This document shows, one piece after another, positions 14,640 to 22,109 of a stretch of 24,664 nucleotides of DNA. The translations under genes and the position numbers were made by a program. Location of the stretch: the NCBI GenBank assembly GCA_036259835.1, contig DATABA010000041.1:1-24664 (forward strand), in the 5' to 3' direction. The notes under the pieces were generated by a model. The model did not search any database and had not been told where the DNA came from. It was given only the letters and a program-made list of their open reading frames with translations. Position 1 is the stretch's first letter; each line of letters opens with the position of its first letter. Origin of the DNA: JALYGK01 sp036259835 (GTDB lineage Bacteria; Actinomycetota; UBA4738).

Positions 14640-16190
14640 TTGGCTACGCCTGTGACCATGCCGCAGCTCGGTGAGACCGTCGTCGAAGGAACCATCACGA
14701 AGTGGCTGAAGCAAGAGGGCGAAACAATCGAGCGCGACGAACCGCTCTTCGAAATCTCAACCGACAAGGTCGATACCGAGGTTCCTTCCCCGGTCGGCGG
14801 AAAGATCGTCGAGATCAAGGTGGCTGAAGGGGAGACCGTCAGCGTAGGGACCGAGCTCGCACTCATCGATGCGGGCGGCGATGGCCAGGCGGCGCAGGAA
14901 ACGCCACAGGCCGAGGCCACGGAGCCGGCCGCTGAGCAGCAACCGGCCGAGCAACCGCGGGGCGATGGACAGGTCGCCGGAGATGGCGAATCGCAGCGTG
15001 AGCCGGCGGGCGTGCCGTCCGTCCAACCACAGGACATGCCGGTCGCGCAGCAGGAGCAAATGCCGACAGGCGCACCCGAGCGGCAGCCGGTCGAGGCTCA
15101 ACCAGGACCGCAGGGCGGTCCACGGAGCAGCATCCTTTCTCCCCTCGTACGGCGCTTGGCGGAGGAGAACCAGGTCGATCTGTCGCAAGTCCAGGGAACC
15201 GGAACCGGCGGACGGATCACGAAGAAGGACATCATGACCTTCATCGAGTCCGGCGGAGCGCGTCCGGCCGAACCTGCCGCGGCGCAGGCCGCGCCGGCCC
15301 AGGCCGCACCGGCCCAGGCCGCACCGGCGCCGCAGCGAGAAGCCGCGCCCACCCCGCCACCGCAGCTCGAACCCGTCCCTGCCCCTCAACCGGCCGCCCC
15401 GGAACGCCCCGCTGCACCGGAGCGCCCGGCGGCGCCAGCACCAGCCGCGGCGGCGGCGCCCGCGGCGACCACGGACCGCGAGGAGGTCGTTCCGCTCACG
15501 CGAATGCGGCAGGCCATCGCACGGAACATGGTTGCGTCCATGCAGACCACCGCGCGCGCGTGGAACTTGGTCGAGGTCGACATGGACAACATCGTTCGGA
15601 CCAGAGAAGCGGGCAAGAACGCGTTCAAGCAGCGGGAGGGCATCTCGTTGACCTACATGCCGTTCGTGGCAAGAGCCGTCTGTGAAGCGCTCCTGGCCTT
15701 CCCCGATGTGAACTCCGAGCTACGCGACGACCAGCTGGTCCGGAAGCACTACGTGAACCTGGGCATCGCGGTAGCCCTGGAGGACGGGTTGATCGTCCCC
15801 GTCGTCAAGGGCGCGGACGGAATGAACATGGCCGGCCTGGCCCGCGCGATCAACGACGTGGCGACCCGTGCGAGGAACCGAAAACTCAACCCGGACGACG
15901 TCCACGGTGGAACGTTCACCATCACGAACCCGGGACCGTTCGGCTCCATCATCAGCGTGCCGATCATCAACCCCCCGCAATGCGCGATCCTCGCTTTCGA
16001 CGCCGTCGAAAAGCGACCGGTGGTGGTCAACGACGCCATCGCCATCCGGCACATGGTGTACTTCTCGATGTCCTGGGATCACCGGATCATCGACGGTGCC
16101 ACGGCGGCGCAATTCCTGGGCCGGCTGAAGAGCAACCTGGAGACATGGGACTTCCGACCGGAGCTCGGTCTGGCGCCTCGCGAGGCGTGA
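14640..16190 (+). CDS. dihydrolipoamide acyltransferase E2 (DlaT/SucB/BkdC class)
   Basis: The core of the 2-oxoacid dehydrogenase complex, 516 aa. A single lipoyl domain (2-78) has the lipoylated Lys43 in STDKVDTE. A Gln/Pro/Glu-rich linker follows, then the peripheral-subunit-binding domain (about 161-205, SPLVRRLAEENQVDLSQVQG), a second Ala-Pro linker with tandem QAAPA units, and the acyltransferase domain from about 283 with the catalytic His481 and Asp485 in SWDHRIIDG. Start is TTG 14640 with a perfect AAAGGAGG 8 bases before it. The lipoyl domain is most like the actinobacterial DlaT/SucB E2 type as remembered. The stop TGA overlaps the lipB GTG. Confidence 0.94.
   Translation: MATPVTMPQLGETVVEGTITKWLKQEGETIERDEPLFEISTDKVDTEVPSPVGGKIVEIKVAEGETVSVGTELALIDAGGDGQAAQETPQAEATEPAAEQQPAEQPRGDGQVAGDGESQREPAGVPSVQPQDMPVAQQEQMPTGAPERQPVEAQPGPQGGPRSSILSPLVRRLAEENQVDLSQVQGTGTGGRITKKDIMTFIESGGARPAEPAAAQAAPAQAAPAQAAPAPQREAAPTPPPQLEPVPAPQPAAPERPAAPERPAAPAPAAAAAPAATTDREEVVPLTRMRQAIARNMVASMQTTARAWNLVEVDMDNIVRTREAGKNAFKQREGISLTYMPFVARAVCEALLAFPDVNSELRDDQLVRKHYVNLGIAVALEDGLIVPVVKGADGMNMAGLARAINDVATRARNRKLNPDDVHGGTFTITNPGPFGSIISVPIINPPQCAILAFDAVEKRPVVVNDAIAIRHMVYFSMSWDHRIIDGATAAQFLGRLKSNLETWDFRPELGLAPREA
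15285..15329 (+). repeat. three tandem 15-base repeats in the E2 linker
   Basis: Three consecutive 15-base units of the form CAGGCCGCACCGGCC (first and last each differing at one base) encode QAAPA three times. This is an Ala-Pro-rich mobile linker typical of E2 proteins, and in DNA terms a slippage-prone minisatellite. Confidence 0.85.
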
Positions 16191-16873
16191 CGACCGGCTG
16201 GCTCCTCCGTGAACGTGGCCTCGTCCCGTACGGGGCCGCGTACGACGCGATGCACGACCTGGCCGAGCGCCGCGCCGGCGGAAGGGTTCCGGACACGCTG
16301 ATTCTGCTGGAGCACCCCCCGGTCTTCACGGCGGGTCGTCGATCGGACCCAACGCACATCCTTTGGGCAGAGCACCAGATCGAGGGCGCGGGTGCCGAAC
16401 TGCACTTCGTTGACCGGGGCGGAAGCGTGACGTTTCACGGACCTGGGCAACTGGTGGGTTACCCGATCATCGACCTGGGGCCGGCCCCGGACGTCGTGGC
16501 GTACCTCAGACGACTGGAGGAGGTCATCATTCGGGCCGCTTCCGACGTTGGCGTCGGTCTCGACCGAGATCCTGAAGCCACCGGGGTGTGGGCCGGCAAG
16601 CAAAAGGTCTGCGCCATCGGCGTGCGCGTGACGCGCGGCCGAGTCACCCTCCATGGATTCGCCCTCAACTGCACAACTGACGTCTCGTGGTTCGACGCGA
16701 TCGTTCCATGCGGACTGGCCGATCGGAGCGTTGCAACGCTCTCGGAACTGACCGGCCGCCGCGTGACAGTCGAGGAGATGGCGCCTCTGGTGATCCGACA
16801 CTTCGAGGAGGTCTTCGATCGAACACTGGAGCCTGCACCGGTGAGTCCGCTGGCATCATCGCTGGTCCCGTGA
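16187..16873 (+). CDS. lipB: lipoyl(octanoyl) transferase LipB
   Basis: Moves octanoate from acyl carrier protein onto the lipoyl-domain lysine of E2 and GcvH, the first step of lipoate synthesis in place. The 228-residue product has RGGSVTFHGPGQLVGYPIID, the catalytic Lys140 in WAGKQKVCAIGV and the catalytic Cys175 in IVPCGL. Their positions are close to Lys142 and Cys176 of M. tuberculosis LipB. The GTG at 16187 overlaps the E2 stop (GTGA), tying it to its main substrate protein; the ribosome site is weak, so coupling probably matters. Its own TGA overlaps the next gene's GTG in the same way. Confidence 0.95.
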   Translation: MTTGWLLRERGLVPYGAAYDAMHDLAERRAGGRVPDTLILLEHPPVFTAGRRSDPTHILWAEHQIEGAGAELHFVDRGGSVTFHGPGQLVGYPIIDLGPAPDVVAYLRRLEEVIIRAASDVGVGLDRDPEATGVWAGKQKVCAIGVRVTRGRVTLHGFALNCTTDVSWFDAIVPCGLADRSVATLSELTGRRVTVEEMAPLVIRHFEEVFDRTLEPAPVSPLASSLVP

Positions 16874-17451
16874 TCGACGCCGGCGACGGCCGGAAACCCA
16901 CCCGAGCGCTTCACTGGCGTCGACTTGACACGCCGGGAAGTGAATACTTCACCCTTTCGGAGCTACCGAATGGCTGGGAGTTCGCCGGGACCGTCGTGGT
17001 CACGATCGAGGGTGAACCGCTGCTGGTCCGATATACCGTCCGATGCGACCCTTCCTGGACAACTGAAGACGTGGACGTGGTCGCTGAATCAAGCGGCACA
17101 AGGCAGCGGCTTCGCCTTGCAGCAGCCGGTGGACGGTGGCGTTCGAACGAGGGGTCGGTGAGTGCGCTGGACGGCGCGGTCGACGTCGACCTGGGAGTCA
17201 CGCCGTCGACGAATACACTTCCGATCCGGCGCCTAGCCCTCGACGTGGGTGAGCACGCAGATCTGATCGTCGCGTGGGTTCGATTTCCCGACCTGGCCGT
17301 TGTCCGGTCGGATCAGCGCTACACGCGACTCGCAGAGAATCTTTACCGCTATGAAAGCGGCTCGTTCAGCAGAGATATCGAAGTGGACGAACTGGGGCTC
17401 GTAACGAAGTACCCGGGACTTTTCGTAAACGAGTCCCTCGTCAGCGCCTAA
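16870..17451 (+). CDS. putative glycolipid-binding domain protein (DUF1089 / PF06475 type)
   Basis: A 193-residue protein matching, from memory, the DUF1089 family: LHWRRLDTPGSEYFTL, YTVRCDPSWTTEDVDV, the hallmark VDVDLGVTPSTNTLPIRRLA, then SDQRYTRLAENLYRYES and LVTKYPGLF. The fold, known from Pseudomonas PA1994, resembles lipoprotein-carrier folds and was proposed to bind glycolipid; the biological role is not established. There is no signal peptide. The GTG at 16870 overlaps the lipB TGA, which makes it last gene of the lpd operon. Its 3' end overlaps the convergent GNAT gene by 11 bases. The frame is open above 16870 only as a shadow of lipB. Confidence 0.82.
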   Translation: MIDAGDGRKPTRALHWRRLDTPGSEYFTLSELPNGWEFAGTVVVTIEGEPLLVRYTVRCDPSWTTEDVDVVAESSGTRQRLRLAAAGGRWRSNEGSVSALDGAVDVDLGVTPSTNTLPIRRLALDVGEHADLIVAWVRFPDLAVVRSDQRYTRLAENLYRYESGSFSRDIEVDELGLVTKYPGLFVNESLVSA

Positions 17452-18034
17452 CCGCCTTTCGTGCGCGAGGGCGGATCGTCTTTCGGACCACCGGCCGGTT
17501 TTCCTTGCGTCTGGTCACCTCTTTGAACCCGGCCCGGTCGTACATCGTCTTGGCTCCGAACCACATGAAATCGGGATGGCTCGGTTCGTCCTTGTCGACC
17601 GGGTATGCCTCTAGGAGCGTGACGCCCTGGGAACGGGCATAGTCCATGGCGCCCTTCAGCAGCTTTTCGGAGACACCATTGCCCCGGGCCTCCTTATCGA
17701 CGAAAAAGCACACGATGGACCAGACCGGCTTGTTGTCGACCGGCTTCATCACCGGCGACCGTTGAAGCTTCGGGTAGTCCTCGCGAGGCGAGAGAGAAAT
17801 CCAGCCCACGGGACGGCCGTCTTCATATCCAATGAGCCCCGGTACGTAGCCGCGGTCAACGAGAGACTTGAGGGCTTTCTTGTTGGCGCCGGAGGGGCCG
17901 ACTCCCCCATGGCCGCCGCTCTTTCGGTAGTACATGCACCAGCAGCCTCGGGGAATCGACGCCCCGGGACGATTGAACAGTTCCACGACGTCCTTCCACC
18001 GCTCTTTGGTCAGGGGGTGAACGTCGATCTTCAT
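17441..18034 (-). CDS. GNAT-family N-acetyltransferase
   Basis: A 197-residue GNAT protein: the acetyl-CoA pyrophosphate loop is ARGNGVSEKLLKGAMDYA, preceded by the strand VWSIVCFFVDKE. The N-terminal part has RGCWCMYYRKSGG, a Cys-Trp-Cys segment seen in one GNAT subgroup. The tail is very basic (RRKENRPVVRKTIRPRARKA) and could touch nucleic acid or the ribosome. The acceptor is unknown. ATG 18034 lies 9 bases after the thioredoxin stop, so it is the last gene of that minus-strand run. Confidence 0.87.
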   Translation of the reverse strand: MKIDVHPLTKERWKDVVELFNRPGASIPRGCWCMYYRKSGGHGGVGPSGANKKALKSLVDRGYVPGLIGYEDGRPVGWISLSPREDYPKLQRSPVMKPVDNKPVWSIVCFFVDKEARGNGVSEKLLKGAMDYARSQGVTLLEAYPVDKDEPSHPDFMWFGAKTMYDRAGFKEVTRRKENRPVVRKTIRPRARKAVRR

Positions 18035-18043
18035 CCGCCGTGG

Positions 18044-18850
18044 CTAGAAGAGCGCCGCGGCGAGCTTCCGGCGGTATTCCGCAGTGAGCCGATCGTCCTC
18101 ACCGAGCACCGAGAAGACCTTCAGCATCGCCTCGCGGGCGGCGTCGCTCGACTCTCCGCCCGCCTGGACCTCTCGAAGGAACTCCGCCAGTGCCTCACCC
18201 CACCGGCCCTCCGCCGCGGCCCGCTGGCCCCTGGCCATGGGGCCCTCACCGTTCGACCCGGGGGCGGACCACTCCGAGACGTCGATGGCAGCGAGCAGAC
18301 GTTCGGCCTCGGCATTTGGCCTGAGCGGTTCCAGGAACCGTCTCGCTTCGTCCACGTCTCCCCTCAGCGCCGCCAGGCGGCCGCGGCCAAGGAGCGCCCC
18401 TTCATGAGATGAAACGGCGTCGAGCGCCCGGCGATAGAACCGTTCCGCTTCCGCAGTCCGGCCGCCGCGCTCCGCTTCCAGCCCTTGCTGCACCAACCGG
18501 TCCGCCTCCGAAGGGAGGACGCTGTCGAGGAATTGGCGGATCACCGGTTCGGGTACGGCGCCGATGAACTCGTTGACTACGGCGCCGTCCTTGAACGCCT
18601 TCACCGCCGGAATGCTCTGGATCCGGAACGCCGTCGATGCCTCGGGATTGGCGTCCACATCGAGCTTGGCCAGGAGGAAGTCGCCCTGATGCTCGTCGGC
18701 GAGGCGCTCCAGGACCGGTCCGATCAGACGGCACGGCTGACACCATCCCGCCCAGAAGTCGACGACCACGGGGCGGCGGTGCGACTCCTCAATCACCGCT
18801 TCTCGAAAAGTTGCGTCGGTCACGTTTACGACCGTCGCTCCAGTGGCCAT
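18044..18850 (-). CDS. thioredoxin-domain protein with helical-repeat tail (CnoX/YbbN-like)
   Basis: A 268-residue protein. Residues 1-110 are a thioredoxin fold with an intact WCQPC site (Cys37, Cys40) and the cis-Pro loop IQSIPAVKAF. Residues from about 115 to the end are alpha-helical with TPR-like units such as AEAERFYRRALDAV and GRLAALRGDVDEARRFLEPL. This is the layout of CnoX/YbbN, a redox-linked holdase that works with chaperonins. Many actinobacterial homologues keep both Cys, unlike some proteobacterial ones. ATG 18850 is preferred over the TTG just before it. TACTCT ends 6 bases upstream, so the gene may have its own leaderless transcript besides read-through from the ACP-PlsC gene. 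Confidence 0.9.
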   Translation of the reverse strand: MATGATVVNVTDATFREAVIEESHRRPVVVDFWAGWCQPCRLIGPVLERLADEHQGDFLLAKLDVDANPEASTAFRIQSIPAVKAFKDGAVVNEFIGAVPEPVIRQFLDSVLPSEADRLVQQGLEAERGGRTAEAERFYRRALDAVSSHEGALLGRGRLAALRGDVDEARRFLEPLRPNAEAERLLAAIDVSEWSAPGSNGEGPMARGQRAAAEGRWGEALAEFLREVQAGGESSDAAREAMLKVFSVLGEDDRLTAEYRRKLAAALF

Positions 18851-18856
18851 CAATCA

Positions 18857-18862
18857 AGAGTA
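18857..18862 (-). promoter_or_regulatory. candidate leaderless -10 of the thioredoxin gene
   Basis: TACTCT on the minus strand ends 6 bases before ATG 18850, so transcription would begin at or next to the start codon. No Shine-Dalgarno site is present. The identical hexamer precedes the zinc-ribbon gene at the window's end. Confidence 0.4.
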
Positions 18863-18879
18863 GCTAACGACAGAGCCGC

Positions 18880-19764
18880 TCAGACCAAGAGCGCCGTGAC
18901 CGCCTGAAGGAGCTGCTCTGTAACCTCGTCGGCTTTCTTTCTTCGCGTCGCCGGGTCGTCTTCCCGTTCGACGGGGATCGGAGGTCCGAACGCGATTCGA
19001 ACGGTCTTCCGAAGCGGCGGCAGTGCGCTACGCGCGGGATCACGCTCGGTCCCCCCGATCCCGCAGGGAACGATCGGGGCGGCGGTCCGAAGGGCCAGCC
19101 ACGCCGCTCCCTTCAGGAACGGCAGCATCTTCGTCGTCCGACTCCGAGTCCCCTCGGGGTACATGCCCAGCACCTCGCCACGCTCCAAGACGGCCAGGGC
19201 CACGTCGATCGCGCGGATGTCCGCGATCTCCCTTCGGACCGGGAATCCGCCCATCGTGTGAAACGCCCACCGGCGAACAGGATCGCCGAACAGCTCGCGC
19301 TTCCCCATGAAGACGAGGGGGCGCGGACACGCCAGCACGAGCAGCGGCACGTCCAGCATGCTTCGATGGTTCGCCGCAATGATGGCCGGGCCGGTTGACG
19401 GGACGTTCTCCGCGCCGGTGACCTGCAGACGGCTCTGCCATCGGAAAACCGGCGTAATGACGGTCTTGACGAACGACTGAAGATTCCCGATTCCGGCGGG
19501 GATTCGACGGCCGTTCTCCGGGAGCTTCTGGCGAACGATCTCGGCGATGTCCCGAACCGTTCGAAGCCCGCCCACGTCGCCGCGGGCCAGCCGCACGCCG
19601 AACCGCTCTTCCACGGCGACCGCGAGGTCCGCAAGTCCGAGTGAGTCCAGCCCCAGATCCGCAAGGGAAGCATCCTGTGTGATTGGCGGGTGGTCTGGTG
19701 GCGCTACCTCCTCACACAGCCCGGCTACCGTCCGCTCGACCGATTCATCGACCGGAGGCTGCAT
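18880..19764 (-). CDS. acyl carrier protein domain fused to a PlsC-type 1-acylglycerol-3-phosphate acyltransferase
   Basis: A 294-residue fusion. Residues 1-80 look like an acyl carrier protein: DASLADLGLDSLGLADLAVA with Ser41 of the DSL motif as the likely phosphopantetheine site, then VEERFGVRLA and TVRDIAEIV. Residues from about 100 are a PlsC/LPLAT acyltransferase with NHRSMLD (132-138, catalytic His and Asp), GKRELF, GGFPVRRE and the phosphate-binding YPEGTRSR (203-209). Such enzymes acylate lysophosphatidate at the membrane; here the donor could be carried on the enzyme's own ACP. ATG 19764 has no Shine-Dalgarno site but TACAGT 7 bases upstream. It leads the minus-strand run ACP-PlsC, thioredoxin, GNAT. 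The frame extends upstream without homology. Confidence 0.9.
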   Translation of the reverse strand: MQPPVDESVERTVAGLCEEVAPPDHPPITQDASLADLGLDSLGLADLAVAVEERFGVRLARGDVGGLRTVRDIAEIVRQKLPENGRRIPAGIGNLQSFVKTVITPVFRWQSRLQVTGAENVPSTGPAIIAANHRSMLDVPLLVLACPRPLVFMGKRELFGDPVRRWAFHTMGGFPVRREIADIRAIDVALAVLERGEVLGMYPEGTRSRTTKMLPFLKGAAWLALRTAAPIVPCGIGGTERDPARSALPPLRKTVRIAFGPPIPVEREDDPATRRKKADEVTEQLLQAVTALLV

Positions 19765-19771
19765 GGTGGCT

Positions 19772-19777
19772 ACTGTA
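19772..19777 (-). promoter_or_regulatory. candidate leaderless -10 of the ACP-PlsC gene
   Basis: TACAGT on the minus strand is followed by exactly 7 bases and then ATG 19764, the geometry expected when the first transcribed base is the A of the start codon. It lies in the 106-base divergent gap with the second E1-alpha gene. Confidence 0.45.
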
Positions 19778-19820
19778 TGTGATCGACCAGGACGGATTCC
19801 GGCCATCTCCCGAAACCGCC

Positions 19821-19826
19821 TAGAAT
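19821..19826 (+). promoter_or_regulatory. candidate -10 of the second E1 operon
   Basis: TAGAAT matches the -10 consensus at five of six bases and would give a leader of about 38 bases. That leader includes the AGGAGG ribosome site 8 bases before ATG 19871. The -35 region holds only a weak TTCCGG about 18 bases upstream. Confidence 0.45.
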
Positions 19827-19870
19827 CGGAACTCGCCCCCCGCTGGTAACCGGTACAGGAGGTTTTCTTT

Positions 19871-21037
19871 ATGGCGACTCGCCTGAGAAGGCAAGCTCCG
19901 CATACCTCGCTAGGCCTTACAGACGAAGACGTCGTCGCCATGTACGTGACGATGGTCACGGCCCGCCTTTGCGACGAGGCTCAGTTTCGGTTGAACCGCC
20001 AGGGACGCGCTCCATTCGTCGTGCCGGTCTCCGGTCACGAGGGATGCCAGGTGGGCTCCGCCTGGCCGTACCGGCGCGGCAAGGACGTCTTCGTCCCGTA
20101 CTACCGCGACATGGCCGCATGCCTGGTCGCCGGAATGAAGCCGAGGGACGTCTTCCTGGCAGTCTTCGGGAAGCGTGACGATCCCTCGTCCGGTGGGCGC
20201 CAGATGCCGGCGCACTGGAGCTCTCGCAAGCTCGGGATCGTGACCGGCTCCTCCCCCATCGCCACCCAGATCCCGCATGCCGCCGGAATCGCGTATGCCA
20301 TCAAGTATCGCGGTGAGGATTCCGTGGTCGGCTGCTGGTTCGGCGATGGAGCGACCAGCGAGGGGGACTGGCACGAGGGACTCAACTTCTCGGGGATCCA
20401 CAAGCTGCCCGTCGTCTGGTACTGCGAGAACAACAAGTACGCCATCAGCGTCCCTCTGGAGAAGCAGATGGCGGTGAAGGATGTCGCCACCCGAGCTGAG
20501 GCGTATGGCTTCGAGGGAGTGATCGTAGAGGGGAACGATGTCCTCGGTTGTTATGAAGCGTCCAAGCAGGCGGTCGAGAAGGCTCGAAAAGGCGGCGGCC
20601 CAACGCTCATCGAGATCAAGACGTACCGCTTCCATCCGCATACATCCGACGACGATGACCGCACCTATCGCACCCGGGAAGAGGTCGAAGCGGCGAAACG
20701 CAGCGACTCACTCATTCTGTTCGGCAGGTACATCATGGAACGGGGTCTGCTGGACGCGAGCGATATCGAGCAACTCCGGAAGGAGATCAAGCAGCAGGTC
20801 GACGCCGAGGTGGAGGCCGCATGGAACGCCCCGGACCCTGAACCCGAGACCGCCCTTCAGCATGTGTTCGCGGAAAACGGTAAGAGCTTTCGTCCCATTC
20901 AGTGGGAAAAGCTTCGCGTGGAGGACAGTGGAGACGCCGGTCAGAAGATGGACCAGGCCGAAGAGGAAATCCTCGACACCACCGGAAGCGAGGCCACACC
21001 CTCCGAACCCCCGGCCGAAGAGGGGGCACAGCCATGA
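19871..21037 (+). CDS. branched-chain-type 2-oxoacid dehydrogenase E1 alpha subunit
   Basis: A 388-residue E1-alpha with a canonical ThDP-Mg motif, FGDGATSEGDWHEGLNF (157 onwards) to ENNKYAIS (186-193). RQMPAHWSS, FVPYYRDMAACL and RFHPHTSDDDDRTYR are the signatures I associate with branched-chain 2-oxoacid dehydrogenases, which oxidise the keto acids of Val, Leu and Ile and so supply acyl-CoA primers. The last 40 or so residues form an acidic, Pro/Ser/Thr-rich tail (EEEILDTTGSEATPSEPPAE) without known function. ATG 19871 has AGGAGG 8 bases upstream. Its stop overlaps the beta-subunit ATG (ATGA). It differs clearly from the first E1-alpha, so it is a separate paralogue and not a recent duplicate. 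Confidence 0.93.
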   Translation: MATRLRRQAPHTSLGLTDEDVVAMYVTMVTARLCDEAQFRLNRQGRAPFVVPVSGHEGCQVGSAWPYRRGKDVFVPYYRDMAACLVAGMKPRDVFLAVFGKRDDPSSGGRQMPAHWSSRKLGIVTGSSPIATQIPHAAGIAYAIKYRGEDSVVGCWFGDGATSEGDWHEGLNFSGIHKLPVVWYCENNKYAISVPLEKQMAVKDVATRAEAYGFEGVIVEGNDVLGCYEASKQAVEKARKGGGPTLIEIKTYRFHPHTSDDDDRTYRTREEVEAAKRSDSLILFGRYIMERGLLDASDIEQLRKEIKQQVDAEVEAAWNAPDPEPETALQHVFAENGKSFRPIQWEKLRVEDSGDAGQKMDQAEEEILDTTGSEATPSEPPAEEGAQP

Positions 21038-22020
21038 CCGAGAAGAACGTGGTTCAGACCATTCACGACACGCTCTGGGATGCCATGAAAGCCGACGACC
21101 GTGTCCTGGTGATGGGTGAGGACGTCGGGGCGCGCGGCGGTGTGTTCCGCGCGACAGCCGGGTTCCTCGATGAGTTCGGCGAGCGGAGGGTCATCGACAC
21201 ACCACTTGCCGAATCCTCCATCGTGGGCTGTGCCATCGGGATGGCGATGCACGGGTTGCTCCCCATCGCAGAGATCCAGTTCGCCGACTTCATCCATCCG
21301 GCGTTCGACCAGCTCGTCTCGGAGGCGGCCCGGATTCGATACCGCTCGGCTGGCGACTGGGACTGTCCGTTGGTCGTCCGGGCCCCGTACGGCGGAGGTG
21401 TCCACGGTGCGCTCTACCACTCGCAGAGCATCGAGGCCTTCTACGGGCACGTCCCGGGGTTGAAGGTGGTCCTCCCTGCCACCCCCTACGACGTCAAGGG
21501 CATGCTGATCGCATCGCTCAACGATCCCGATCCTGTGCTGTTCCTCGAGCACAAGAAGACCTATCGCCTGATCAAGGGTGACGTACCGGACGAGCCGTAC
21601 GAAGTCCCCATCGGCAAGGCGGACGTGAAGCGGGAGGGCAATGACCTGACCTGCGTGGCGTACGGCCTCATGATGCATCACGCCCTGGCCGCTGCCGAGA
21701 GACTCCAGGACGAAGAGGGGTACTCATGCGAGGTCGTGGACGTCCGGACCATCGCGCCGCTCGACAGGGAGACCATCCTCAATTCGGTCCGCAAGACCGG
21801 GAAGGCCATGGTCGTCTACGAGGATAACCGGACGTACGGCGCGGGAGCCGAGATATCGGCGACCATCTCGGAAGAGCTCATGTTCGACCTGGACGCACCG
21901 GTGGTCCGGGTCGGAGGGCCGGACGTACCCGGGATGCCGTTCGCTACGCCGTTGGAGCACTTCTTCCTCCCCGACGAGGAAAAGATCTTCGAGCACATGC
22001 GGGATCTGGCGAAGTTCTGA
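21034..22020 (+). CDS. branched-chain-type 2-oxoacid dehydrogenase E1 beta subunit
   Basis: A 328-residue E1-beta of standard length: VLVMGEDVGARGGVFRATAG, RVIDTPLAESSIVGCAIGMA, EIQFADFIHPAFDQLVSEAA, RAPYGGGVHGALYHSQSIEA, and the C-terminal PLEHFFLPDEEKI. The Tyr-His region GGGVHGALYHSQS is typical of branched-chain and pyruvate E1-beta. ATG 21034 overlaps the alpha-subunit stop as ATGA, with AGGGGG nearby as ribosome site. Neither an E2 nor an E3 follows; downstream are a small unknown gene and lipA. The pair must use an acyltransferase from elsewhere, possibly the one at 14640. Confidence 0.94.
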   Translation: MTEKNVVQTIHDTLWDAMKADDRVLVMGEDVGARGGVFRATAGFLDEFGERRVIDTPLAESSIVGCAIGMAMHGLLPIAEIQFADFIHPAFDQLVSEAARIRYRSAGDWDCPLVVRAPYGGGVHGALYHSQSIEAFYGHVPGLKVVLPATPYDVKGMLIASLNDPDPVLFLEHKKTYRLIKGDVPDEPYEVPIGKADVKREGNDLTCVAYGLMMHHALAAAERLQDEEGYSCEVVDVRTIAPLDRETILNSVRKTGKAMVVYEDNRTYGAGAEISATISEELMFDLDAPVVRVGGPDVPGMPFATPLEHFFLPDEEKIFEHMRDLAKF

Positions 22021-22109
22021 GACCAATTCTTCAGATTCGCTTCCGCTGATCCGCCCCTCCTCGGTAGGCTCCGGCGCTGTCGGAGGCCCGCCGGAGAGAA
22101 GGAGGGGGC

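Noticed and set aside
22069..22096. CTCCGGC/GCCGGAG hairpin before the 119-residue protein gene, considered as an attenuator
   Set aside because: If TAGGCT at 22065 is the -10, transcription starts after the left arm, so the hairpin would not form in the RNA; there is also no T-run.
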